Source: an uncultured Allomuricauda sp. | GTDB lineage: Bacteria > Bacteroidota > Bacteroidia > Flavobacteriales > Flavobacteriaceae | Direction of reading: 5' to 3' | Assembly: GCF_947258355.1 (NCBI RefSeq) | Contig: NZ_CAMYIC010000023.1 | Coordinates: forward strand, 1 to 33,917 | Length of the DNA: 33,917 bases | Part shown: positions 7,592 to 15,508 of the stretch, piece by piece | How positions within the stretch are numbered: the first letter of the stretch is position 1 | Layout of the letters: each line of letters opens with the position of its first letter | The notes under the pieces: generated by a model | Seen by the model: only the letters and a program-made list of their open reading frames with translations | Told to the model about the DNA's origin: nothing | The model's database searches: none | Made by a program: the position numbers and the translations under genes

Positions 7592-8602
7592 ATGAAACAG
7601 ATTACTGTTGGAATAAATGGCTTTGGCCGCATAGGAAGGACCCTTTTTAGGCTTTTGCTAAATCACCCTAACATTCAGGTGGTGGCCATAAATGACTTGG
7701 CCGACACCAAAACCTTGGCCCACCTTTTAAAATATGACAGCATTCATGGGGTTCTGAATTTGGATGTGTCACACAAAGACCATAAAATTTTGGTCAATGG
7801 CAGAGAAATTTCCGTTCTAAATCATGATCATCCCAAAGAAATAGATTGGAGTACGCACGAGGTTGATATCGTTATAGAATCCACAGGGAAATTCAAGACA
7901 AGTGAAGCATTGGGGTTCCATATAAAAAATGGGGCAAAAAAAGTGATCCTTTCCGTTCCACCCTTGGACGATTCAATTAAAATGGTGGTTTTAGGCGTTA
8001 ATGAAGAAATTATAAACGGTGAAGACCAAATAATTTCAAATGCCTCCTGCACAACCAACAATGCAGCCCCCATGATCAAGGTAATCAATGAATTGTGCGG
8101 GATAGAACAAGCCTATATAACCACAATACACTCGTATACCTCCGACCAGAGTTTGCACGATAGCCCTCATCGCGACCTACGACGGTCAAGAGCAGCTGCA
8201 CAATCCATAATCCCAACTACCACCGGTGCCGCAAAAGCATTGACAAGTATTTTCCCGGAATTATCGGAAGTAATAGGCGGATGTGGGATAAGAGTTCCCG
8301 TTGCCAACGGCTCACTTACCGACATCACCTTCAATGTTATCAAGGAAACTTCGATTGATGAAATAAATGCTACCTTTAAAAAACAGTCAGAAAACCAACT
8401 TAAAGGCATAATCAATTACACAGAAGACCCTATTGTTTCTATCGATATAAACAATAGTTGCTATTCTTGTACGTTTGATTCATTGATGACCTCGGTAATT
8501 GGTAAAATGGTTAAAATTATCGGGTGGTACGACAATGAAACTGGATATTGCTCCAGAATTATTGATTTAATAGCTTTGCTCATAAAGAAAAATTACGTTT
8601 GA
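7592..8602 (+). CDS. gap: Type I glyceraldehyde-3-phosphate dehydrogenase
   Basis: A 336-residue enzyme that converts glyceraldehyde-3-phosphate and phosphate to 1,3-bisphosphoglycerate. The Rossmann motif is INGFGRIGR (8-16), with D35 in 'AINDL' favouring NAD+. The catalytic pair is C153 in 'SNASCTTNN' and H180 in 'TTIHSYT'; 'WYDNETGY' lies near the C-terminus. One region differs from textbook GAPDH: 'GGCGIRVPVANGSLTDI' stands where many family members read RVPTPNVSVVDL. This suggests a divergent paralogue, so the strain may hold another GAPDH elsewhere. The stop overlaps the histidine-kinase TTG start. Confidence 0.92.
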   Translation: MKQITVGINGFGRIGRTLFRLLLNHPNIQVVAINDLADTKTLAHLLKYDSIHGVLNLDVSHKDHKILVNGREISVLNHDHPKEIDWSTHEVDIVIESTGKFKTSEALGFHIKNGAKKVILSVPPLDDSIKMVVLGVNEEIINGEDQIISNASCTTNNAAPMIKVINELCGIEQAYITTIHSYTSDQSLHDSPHRDLRRSRAAAQSIIPTTTGAAKALTSIFPELSEVIGGCGIRVPVANGSLTDITFNVIKETSIDEINATFKKQSENQLKGIINYTEDPIVSIDINNSCYSCTFDSLMTSVIGKMVKIIGWYDNETGYCSRIIDLIALLIKKNYV

Positions 8603-10821
8603 TATTCAACCTGATTAATAAAAAGATAGGTGAAAAATCGCTGCTCCTGTTGTGCATAGTACTATGCACACAGATTTCTTTTGCCCAAAGTGAAGGTAAC
8701 ACCACCGCAGATGCAAAAGCCATTTTAAATGAGTTTATGCAGTATCGACATGAAAGTAAGGTCGATCAAGCCATGGAGGCCTTGGAAAGGGCCGCAAATA
8801 TTGCCGAGAGCAATGAAGACACCAACCTTTTACTGGACATTTATCACCAAATGTCCAAATTACTGCTGGAAGAAGGGGACATAGATACTGCCGAATTTTA
8901 TTGGGGCAGGGCCACTTATTATCTTAAAGACAACTCCTATCCGCTGGCCGAGGCATTTCATTTATATATGGATGCAGCCTTTAGATACGAAGAGGGCAAT
9001 AATTTTCAAGCCTTGAAACAGCTGGAAGAAGCTAGAAAAGTAAGCAATAACAGAAACCTTACCAACAACATACTTTTACTTGAGGCCAACATCTATATCA
9101 ATATAGAAAAATATGATGACGCCATTAAAAATCTACATGCACTCATTGTTAATTCAGATAATGAAGAGCGTGCTTTTCTCGCCACTAGAGCCAACCTTCA
9201 GTTAGCAAAAATAAGTGTCATCCTGGACGATTGGGAAGAAGGGGTAATACATGCCAAAGCAGCGTTGGAACTAGCAGAAAAACATGGTTTTTCCAAGGAA
9301 ATCAAAAACGCTTACGAACAGCTATCATCCATATACGAAGCCGATGGCAATTACCGCGAAGCGTTAAGGTATTCAAAGGAATTGGCTCAAATCAAGGATT
9401 CCATATTCAACATAGAAAAAGTTCAGTTGGATTCAGATACAGCGGATAAAACCCGTTTTGACCATCAAATGAACGAACTGAACAAGCTCCAAGCTAAAAA
9501 CGAGGAGTTGAGCGAATCAAAAAACCGATCAGAGATTACAGCCATATTGACCTCTGCATTTTTGACCATTATATCCTTATTGGCAGTATCACTTTTCAGG
9601 AACAACCAAATAAAACTAAAAACCAACGACCTCCTTTATACCAAGAACAAGGAATTGGAGCTCGCCAGGGATGCTGCGGTTTCTGCAATGGAGGCCAAAA
9701 CCAATTTCCTTTCCACTGTTACACATGAGTTAAGAACACCACTTTATGCGGTAACTGGACTCACTCATCTATTACTGGAAGAGAACCCCTCCGAGCATCA
9801 GAAGGAACATTTAAAATCATTAAAATTCTCCGGGGAATACTTGTTGAATTTCATTAACGATATTCTTCAAATCAATAAAATTGATGCCGAAAAGCTTGAG
9901 CCGCTCAACATAGAATTCAAATTGCATAAGGTGCTGGATGATGTGGTGGAATCCCTACAACAAAATGCACATGAGCAAAAGACGGAACTCATACTGGATT
10001 ACGACCCTACCATCCCTAAAAAATTAATGGGCGACCCCATCAAGCTTTCCCAAATATTCATGAACTTGGTCGGTAACGCCCTTAAATTCACCAAAAACGG
10101 TAAAGTAGAGGTTATTGCCAAAATGCTCAAAAAAGAAGAGGACCAAGTAAAGCTATATTTCGAGGTACGGGACAATGGAATTGGTATTTCCGAAGATCAA
10201 CAGAAAAATATATTTGAAAGTTTTGAGCAAGGTTCTATCCAAATCAATAGAGAATACGGGGGCACTGGCCTTGGTCTGACCATTGTTAAGAGCCTACTGG
10301 GCTTGTTTGGCAGTACAATCAACCTAGAAAGCGAATTGGGCCACGGAAGTTCTTTCTATTTTGAGATGGATATAGATTACGAAAGTAAGGAAAGTGAAGA
10401 GGTTTCCTTTGAACTCAATCCAGAGGAATTCCAATTCAAAGGATTGCATGTACTAGTGGTTGAGGACAATAAGATCAACCAAGTGATCACCAAAAAAATG
10501 CTCACCAAAAAAGAGATTACCTGCGACATAGCCAACAATGGCAATGAAGCAATCGACTTGGCCAAAAACAACACCTACGATGCCATTTTAATGGATATTC
10601 ACATGCCGGGCATTAGCGGTGAAGAGGCAACACGCCAAATACGCAAGTTCGACCAGAACATCCCGATCATTGCCTTGACCGCGATTTCATTGGACGACAG
10701 TCTGGACAGTTTCTACGAAGCCGGTTGTAACGATGTGGTCACCAAACCATTCAAGCCAGAAGTATTCTACCAGAAAATCGGCGAAAATATTTTCCGCAGT
10801 AAAATGCAAGGTTCAGTTTAA
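8599..10821 (+). CDS. TPR hybrid sensor histidine kinase/response regulator (TTG start)
   Basis: A 740-residue membrane kinase. It has a signal peptide (about 1-30), periplasmic TPR-like helical repeats (about 40-270), a coiled coil, and one membrane segment (about 313-334). Next come HisKA with H376 in 'STVTHELRTP', and HATPase with 'NLVGNALKFT', 'DNGIGI' (525-530) and 'GGTGLGL' (554-560). A receiver domain has phospho-acceptor D666 in 'AILMDIHMPG' and K716 in 'TKPF'. There is no DNA-binding output domain, so the phosphoryl group or the receiver must act on an unlinked partner. The TTG overlaps the gap stop and no ATG precedes the signal peptide. A perfect 20-bp palindrome lies in the signal-peptide codons. 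Confidence 0.92.
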   Translation: MIFNLINKKIGEKSLLLLCIVLCTQISFAQSEGNTTADAKAILNEFMQYRHESKVDQAMEALERAANIAESNEDTNLLLDIYHQMSKLLLEEGDIDTAEFYWGRATYYLKDNSYPLAEAFHLYMDAAFRYEEGNNFQALKQLEEARKVSNNRNLTNNILLLEANIYINIEKYDDAIKNLHALIVNSDNEERAFLATRANLQLAKISVILDDWEEGVIHAKAALELAEKHGFSKEIKNAYEQLSSIYEADGNYREALRYSKELAQIKDSIFNIEKVQLDSDTADKTRFDHQMNELNKLQAKNEELSESKNRSEITAILTSAFLTIISLLAVSLFRNNQIKLKTNDLLYTKNKELELARDAAVSAMEAKTNFLSTVTHELRTPLYAVTGLTHLLLEENPSEHQKEHLKSLKFSGEYLLNFINDILQINKIDAEKLEPLNIEFKLHKVLDDVVESLQQNAHEQKTELILDYDPTIPKKLMGDPIKLSQIFMNLVGNALKFTKNGKVEVIAKMLKKEEDQVKLYFEVRDNGIGISEDQQKNIFESFEQGSIQINREYGGTGLGLTIVKSLLGLFGSTINLESELGHGSSFYFEMDIDYESKESEEVSFELNPEEFQFKGLHVLVVEDNKINQVITKKMLTKKEITCDIANNGNEAIDLAKNNTYDAILMDIHMPGISGEEATRQIRKFDQNIPIIALTAISLDDSLDSFYEAGCNDVVTKPFKPEVFYQKIGENIFRSKMQGSV
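8651..8670. repeat. Perfect 20-bp palindrome in the kinase signal-peptide codons
   Basis: The sequence tgtgcatagt followed directly by its reverse complement actatgcaca forms a 10+10 bp perfect inverted repeat with no spacer. It lies 52-71 bp downstream of the TTG start of the hybrid kinase. It could be a dimeric regulator site or simply a product of the codons for LCIVLCT. No second copy was noticed in the window. Confidence 0.6.
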
Positions 10822-11816
10822 CACAATGCTTTAACCGAACTTTTTAAAATTTCTTCATCCTGTTTGGAGAAGCTATGCGATATTTCGAGATAGTAAAGGC
10901 CTTCCAATCTGCCCTTTAAGCGAACAAAATCCTTTTCTGTGGTTAGAATCAACTCATAATGCTTGAATTGTTCAACTTCCTTGTCGGAGAAATGGTGATG
11001 GTCTCCAAACTGAAAATGCTTAAAAAGAATTCCTTCGCTACGCAGATAATCAATCAAAGGTTCCGGAGAAGCAATGCCCGTCACCAATGCCATCTCCTTA
11101 TGCTTTAATTGAACCAATGGTAATTTTTCTTTGTCCCCATCGGTTACAAAATCATTATAGGTTAAGGCAGCAAACAACACCTTTTGATACGTTGTAGGTT
11201 TAAGTTTTGCTGTAATGGACTTCTTTTCTTCCTCGGAAATACCGACTGGACATTTGGTAACAATGATCAAATTGGCACGGCGCGACTCTTTTTTGGCATC
11301 TCGAAGGCTACCCGTGGGCAAATACCAATCATTTACATATAAATTTTGAAAAGTCGTCAGTAAAATCGAAAATGTAGGCTTTACCTTTCTGTGCTGAAAA
11401 GCATCATCCAAAACAATCACATCCGGACTCATCAAGTTTTCCAGTTTCTCAATACCATTCCGTCTATTGGCATCAACAGCAACACTAACCTCTGGGAATT
11501 TTTGATGGATTTGGTAAGGTTCATCACCCAATTCCAAAACGGTACTCTCCAAATTTGCCAAGTAAAATCCTTTGGATTTACGTTTGTACCCTCGACTGAG
11601 AACCGCAGTTTTTCGATTTTTCAATATCCGCAGCAAGTACTCCGTCATTGGGGTTTTGCCCGTTCCACCAACACTTAAGTTTCCCACGCAAATCGTTGGG
11701 GTCTTGTACGATTTGGACGAAAAAACACCTATATCGAACAAGAAGTTTCGAACATAAACCACTAGGGCATAGACCAAAGAAATAGGGAACGCTATTATCC
11801 GAAGCAATTGAAGCAT
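10818..11816 (-). CDS. lpxK: Tetraacyldisaccharide 4'-kinase
   Basis: A 332-residue inner-membrane-associated kinase that phosphorylates the 4' position of the lipid A disaccharide to make lipid IVA, using ATP. An N-terminal hydrophobic segment (about 8-28) anchors it. The P-loop is 'VGNLSVGGTGKTP' (44-56). Further family marks are 'LSRGYKRKSKGF', 'GDEPYQIHQKFP' and 'VIVLDDAFQHRKV'. The C-terminus has 'LTTEKDFVRL'. The gene is convergent with the kinase at 8599-10821, and the two stop codons overlap by 4 bp with no room for a terminator. It confirms a Gram-negative cell envelope with lipid A. Confidence 0.95.
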   Translation of the reverse strand: MLQLLRIIAFPISLVYALVVYVRNFLFDIGVFSSKSYKTPTICVGNLSVGGTGKTPMTEYLLRILKNRKTAVLSRGYKRKSKGFYLANLESTVLELGDEPYQIHQKFPEVSVAVDANRRNGIEKLENLMSPDVIVLDDAFQHRKVKPTFSILLTTFQNLYVNDWYLPTGSLRDAKKESRRANLIIVTKCPVGISEEEKKSITAKLKPTTYQKVLFAALTYNDFVTDGDKEKLPLVQLKHKEMALVTGIASPEPLIDYLRSEGILFKHFQFGDHHHFSDKEVEQFKHYELILTTEKDFVRLKGRLEGLYYLEISHSFSKQDEEILKSSVKALC

Positions 11817-11844
11817 TGAACGAAAATATAATATTTTATCTTTA
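11816..11844 (+). promoter_or_regulatory. Possible promoter for the Nif3-like gene, overlapping the lpxK start
   Basis: TTG (11816-11818), an 18-bp spacer and TATCTTTA (11837-11844, one mismatch to TAnnTTTG). It lies 20 bp upstream of the ATG at 11865. It sits in the 48-bp divergent gap and reaches the first lpxK codon, so the two transcription units may influence each other. Confidence 0.4.
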
Positions 11845-11864
11845 GCCCACTTAACATTTTTAAA

Positions 11865-12959
11865 ATGACCGTTAACGACATAGGAAAAGTGCTTGAAGAA
11901 TTAGCACCTTTGGCGCACGCAGAGGATTTTGACAACGTAGGTTTATTAGTGGGCGACCCCACTATGAAAGTTGAAGGGGTACTGGTGACTTTGGATACCC
12001 TTGAAAATGTGGTGGACGAAGCCATCGAAAAAAAGTGCAACCTAATCGTAAGCTTTCATCCCATCATTTTCAAAGGCTTAAAAAAGTTGACAGGGAGTAA
12101 CTATGTGGAACGTGTTGTACTCAAGGCCATCGCAAACAATATTGCCATTTACAGCATGCATACGGCATTGGACAACAGCAAAATGGGCGTCAACGCTAAA
12201 ATTTGTGAAGTACTGGGAATCAAAAACCCGGAAATCCTCATCCCAAGAACCCATAGCATAAAAAAATTGACAACCTATGCACCGAATGCCGATGCAGAAA
12301 AGATAAAATTGGCGCTCTTCTCAGCAGGTGCAGGGGAAATTGGAAAGTACAGCAATTGCAGCTACAGTTTGCAAGGTACTGGAAGTTTTAAAGCGGAAAA
12401 CGGAGCCAATCCAACAGTGGGAAAAGTTGGTGAGGTACATTTTGAAAAAGAGACACAGATTAATGTCATCTACTCCTTTGAGAGGGAAAAAGCAATCCTA
12501 AAAGCGCTTTTTGAGGCACATCCCTATGAAGAAGTAGCGTACGAAGTATTGACATTGGAAAACACCAATCAAGATTTGGGTATGGGTATGGTAGGTACTT
12601 TGGAAACCCAAATGGATGAGGAAGAATTTCTTCTTTTGGCCAAAGAGCGGATGAACGCCACGGTAGTACGGCACTCCGCACTACTTGGAAATAAAGTTAA
12701 AAAAGTTGCTGTACTAGGGGGAAGCGGCGCATTTGCCATTGGAGCCGCAAGTAAAGCCGGAGCCGATATCTATGTTACGGCCGACCTCAAATACCATGAT
12801 TTTTACCAAGCCGAAAATCAACTGGTCGTTGCCGATATTGGGCACTTTGAAACTGAGCAGTTTACAAAAGATTTATTGGTTGATTATCTTACGAAAAAAA
12901 TTCCTAATTTTGCAATCTCTTTATCGGAGAGTATAACGAATCCCATCAAGTATTTATAA
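11865..12959 (+). CDS. Nif3-like dinuclear metal centre protein (YbgI/DUF34 family)
   Basis: A 364-residue cytosolic protein of the long Nif3 form, with a middle insert (about 130-240) between the two conserved halves. Metal ligands are visible in 'VSFHPIIFKGLK' (about 63-74), 'SMHTALDNSKMG' and the C-terminal 'DIGHFETEQF'. The glycine-rich 'AVLGGSGAFAIGAASKAGAD' is also typical. The family forms toroidal hexamers with a two-metal site. A metal-insertion or GTP cyclohydrolase-like role has been suggested, but the function is unsettled. The stop is 5 bp from the next gene, so the two are in one operon, a frequent pairing with C4 zinc-ribbon proteins. Confidence 0.9.
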   Translation: MTVNDIGKVLEELAPLAHAEDFDNVGLLVGDPTMKVEGVLVTLDTLENVVDEAIEKKCNLIVSFHPIIFKGLKKLTGSNYVERVVLKAIANNIAIYSMHTALDNSKMGVNAKICEVLGIKNPEILIPRTHSIKKLTTYAPNADAEKIKLALFSAGAGEIGKYSNCSYSLQGTGSFKAENGANPTVGKVGEVHFEKETQINVIYSFEREKAILKALFEAHPYEEVAYEVLTLENTNQDLGMGMVGTLETQMDEEEFLLLAKERMNATVVRHSALLGNKVKKVAVLGGSGAFAIGAASKAGADIYVTADLKYHDFYQAENQLVVADIGHFETEQFTKDLLVDYLTKKIPNFAISLSESITNPIKYL

Positions 12960-12964
12960 AATAT

Positions 12965-13744
12965 ATGGCGAACAAGAAAGAAATCACTGTAGAGGATAAA
13001 TTGAGAGCATTGTACGATTTACAGCTTATCGACTCCAGAGTGGATGAAATACGTAATGTTAGAGGCGAATTGCCTTTGGAAGTACAAGACTTGGAAGACG
13101 AAGTTCTTGGTCTTAAAACACGAATGGACAAATTGAAAACGGATGTTGAAACCGTTAATTTTGAAATCACTGCCAAGAAAAACCTTATAGATGAGTCCAA
13201 GGCGCTCATAAAAAAATACAGTGAGCAACAAAAGAATGTAAGGAACAGCCGCGAGTTCAACTCCTTGAGCAAAGAGGTGGAGTTCCAAGAATTGGAGATT
13301 CAATTGGCCGAAAAGAACATCAAAGAGTTCAAAGCACAGATTGAGCAGAAAAAAGAGGTGATTGCCGCTACCAAGGAAAAATTATCCGAGCGCGAAGGTC
13401 ACTTAAAGCACAAAAAAGGTGAATTGGACGCCATTCTTGCGGAAACTGAAAAAGAAGAAAAAGCACTTTTGAAAAAGTCCGAGGAGTACGAAGACAAAAT
13501 CGAAGAGCGTTTGATCAAAGCTTATAAAAGAATCCGTCACAATGTAAAAAATGGTTTGGCCGTAGTTCCTGTGGAGCGTGGTGCTTCTGGTGGATCGTTC
13601 TTTACCATTCCACCACAAGTGCAGGTAGAGATTGCATCCCGCAAAAAAATCATTACCGACGAACACAGTGGAAGAATTTTGGTAGACCCTCTTTTAGCTG
13701 AAGAAGAGCAAGAAAGAATGGAGAAACTTTTTGCCAAGATCTAA
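12965..13744 (+). CDS. Coiled-coil protein of the C4-type zinc-ribbon family lacking all zinc ligands
   Basis: A 259-residue cytosolic protein. A long antiparallel coiled coil (about 10-180) is followed by the small C-terminal module that normally forms a zinc ribbon. The backbone of that module is intact ('FFTIPPQVQVEI', 'SGRILVDP'). The positions that normally carry CxxC...CxxC are S208, S211, D232 and S235, and the whole protein has no cysteine. The family is often described as a possible nucleic-acid-binding protein; the role is unknown. It follows the Nif3-like gene with a 5-bp gap and ends at a good terminator. I believe the cysteine-free form is common in Flavobacteriaceae, so this is not a local mutation. 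Confidence 0.85.
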   Translation: MANKKEITVEDKLRALYDLQLIDSRVDEIRNVRGELPLEVQDLEDEVLGLKTRMDKLKTDVETVNFEITAKKNLIDESKALIKKYSEQQKNVRNSREFNSLSKEVEFQELEIQLAEKNIKEFKAQIEQKKEVIAATKEKLSEREGHLKHKKGELDAILAETEKEEKALLKKSEEYEDKIEERLIKAYKRIRHNVKNGLAVVPVERGASGGSFFTIPPQVQVEIASRKKIITDEHSGRILVDPLLAEEEQERMEKLFAKI

Positions 13745-13766
13745 TTTCCATTGAAGCAAGAAATTG

Positions 13767-13800
13767 AAAAAGCCACCTCAAAGGGTGGCTTTTCTATTTT
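13767..13800 (+). terminator. Intrinsic terminator after the Nif3-like operon
   Basis: A 10-bp stem (aaaagccacc / gggtggctttt region, core gccacc/ggtggc with flanking A-T pairs) has a 6-nt loop and then TTTCTATTTTT. It closes the two-gene operon. The A-rich left flank could also help terminate kmo transcription from the other strand. Confidence 0.75.
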
Positions 13801-13870
13801 TATGCTATATCATTCCAAAGCGCTACTATTTCTATTTTAAAATATCTCGACTTTGTTCTATATAGACGCT

Positions 13871-15217
13871 TTACTGTTCTAAAAGTGAGAGAATCCTATC
13901 CTCAACTTCCTGTGAGTCCCACTTTTCTTCAATATTGGGCATTTGCATTACCTGCTGCATAATATCTTCCTGCCTATCACCAATCGCCAACGCTTCGGAA
14001 TAAGGTCTATCCGAAAAAGTAACACGGCTGTATACGGGCACCCATTTTTCCGGGTGCTTCTGGGCAAAATGTTTTTCAATCTTCTTTTGCAGTAGAAATT
14101 TTGGGTCAGCTGTTTTACTGCTCATTTCCACAAAGTTCCGGTAACTTAGCTCTGCAATGGCATCGGCATTTGGTTTTCGTTCCTCTTGGTATTCGGAAAA
14201 AATAGTATCCCAATCATCCCCATGTTTTTCCATAAGTTGATTGAGCACGTAGATATCTTCAAAACCAGCGTTCATCCCCTGACCGTAAAAAGGTACAATG
14301 GCATGTGCCGAATCCCCGACTAGGGCCACTTTGTTCCAGTATGTCCATGGATAGCACTTCATGGTGACCATGGCACTGGTAGGATTGGTAAAAAAGTCCT
14401 TGGTCAAATCCTCGATTTCCTTGCGAACGTTCGGGAAATACGTTTTGAAAAATTCCTTTGCATCATCCACAGTTTCTAGGCTCTCAAAAGAAATTTCTCC
14501 TTCGAAAGGCAAAAACAAGGTGCAGGTAAAGCTACCATCAATATTGGGCATAGCAATGAGCATAAACTCTCCACGCGGCCATATATGGAATGAATTTTTG
14601 TCCAACTTGTGGGTACCATCCTCGTTGGCGGGAATGGTAAGCTCCTTATACCCCACATCTATAAAATTCTGTGAGTAATTGAACCTACTACGGCGCTGCA
14701 TTTTATGGCGAACCCTGGAAAAAGCCCCATCACAGCCAAAAATCAAATCATATTCATATTCCTTCCACTCACTTTTTTCCGTCTCCCCAGTGTAGATTTT
14801 AGCTTCTGGCAAATTCACGTCCCACACTTTCTCATTGAATCGGAACGTAGCTCCTTCTTCCTCTGCGAGATCAATCATCCGTTTGTTGAGGACACCTCGG
14901 GATATAGACCAAATGGCTTCCCCATCTTTTCCATATTTTTGGAAATACATGGGTTTATCATTCACATGCATGGCGCGCTTATCCAATGGAATGGCAATGT
15001 CCTTTATTTTATCACCAATGCCAACCTCATCCAACGAGCGCCACCCCCTATTGCTCATTGCCAAGTTGATGGACCTTCCGGAAAACTTGATGGTCCTAAT
15101 ATCCGGCCTCCTGTCAAAAACGGTAACGGTATGACCAATTTTTCGAAGATATATTGCTAATAGGGAACCCACCAATCCGGAACCGATGATGGCTATATTT
15201 TTTGGAGTCTGTGCCAT
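13871..15217 (-). CDS. kmo: Kynurenine 3-monooxygenase
   Basis: A 448-residue FAD-dependent aromatic hydroxylase. It converts L-kynurenine to 3-hydroxykynurenine with NADPH and O2, in tryptophan breakdown or de novo NAD synthesis. The dinucleotide motif is 'IAIIGSGLVGS' (8-18), with 'DG' in 'FGCDGAFSRVR' (160-170) and the FAD ribityl-binding 'LVGDSAHAIVPFYGQGMN' (299-316). The family's 'FSGRSINLAMSNRG' is also present. The ATG at 15217 is used because an in-frame extension up to 15367 encodes low-complexity, non-homologous residues. It is divergent from the photorepair operon. Kynureninase, the next enzyme, is encoded separately at 24250-25518. Confidence 0.93.
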   Translation of the reverse strand: MAQTPKNIAIIGSGLVGSLLAIYLRKIGHTVTVFDRRPDIRTIKFSGRSINLAMSNRGWRSLDEVGIGDKIKDIAIPLDKRAMHVNDKPMYFQKYGKDGEAIWSISRGVLNKRMIDLAEEEGATFRFNEKVWDVNLPEAKIYTGETEKSEWKEYEYDLIFGCDGAFSRVRHKMQRRSRFNYSQNFIDVGYKELTIPANEDGTHKLDKNSFHIWPRGEFMLIAMPNIDGSFTCTLFLPFEGEISFESLETVDDAKEFFKTYFPNVRKEIEDLTKDFFTNPTSAMVTMKCYPWTYWNKVALVGDSAHAIVPFYGQGMNAGFEDIYVLNQLMEKHGDDWDTIFSEYQEERKPNADAIAELSYRNFVEMSSKTADPKFLLQKKIEKHFAQKHPEKWVPVYSRVTFSDRPYSEALAIGDRQEDIMQQVMQMPNIEEKWDSQEVEDRILSLLEQ

Positions 15218-15358
15218 AAATGCCCAATGGGCTAAATTCTGATTAAAGCAATAAAAGTAAGCATTTTGACTGTTTAACCGTTCTGATTCCTTGGTTTCGA
15301 TTAACGCAACCTTTATTTTGTTTAATTTTTTATTATTTTTATTAAACAATAAAGAAGA

Positions 15359-15508
15359 TTGACGCACAAGAAACCGTATTTACCCACGAAAACATGTCCT
15401 GTATGCGAAAGACCCTTTGCTTGGCGAAAAAAATGGGCCAAGGACTGGGAACAGGTCATCTATTGCAGTGAACGATGCAGAAAAAACAAAAACAAATATG
15501 GAGACTAG
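15359..15508 (+). CDS. DUF2256 small zinc-finger-like protein (TTG start)
   Basis: A 49-residue basic protein. It begins [13 protein letters not shown] and carries C13-x2-C16 and C36-x3-C40 around '[15 protein letters not shown]', the hallmark of DUF2256. Four cysteines suggest a single metal-binding finger. An in-frame TAA at 15350-15352 leaves TTG (15359) as the only sensible start. Its 3' end overlaps the photolyase ATG by 11 bp in another frame, so the two are probably translationally coupled. DUF2256 proteins are known to neighbour or fuse with photolyase/cryptochrome genes; a helper role in photorepair is inference. Confidence 0.85.
   Translation: MTHKKPYLPTKTCPVCERPFAWRKKWAKDWEQVIYCSERCRKNKNKYGD

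Noticed and set aside
15218..15367. 50-residue N-terminal extension of kynurenine 3-monooxygenase
   Set aside because: The residues are low-complexity with no family match; the FAD-binding motif follows directly after the ATG at 15217. The extension also overlaps the DUF2256 start.
15417..15497. Longer photolyase start at the ATG at 15417
   Set aside because: Those bases encode the conserved DUF2256 protein in another frame; family photolyases begin near '[13 protein letters not shown]'.
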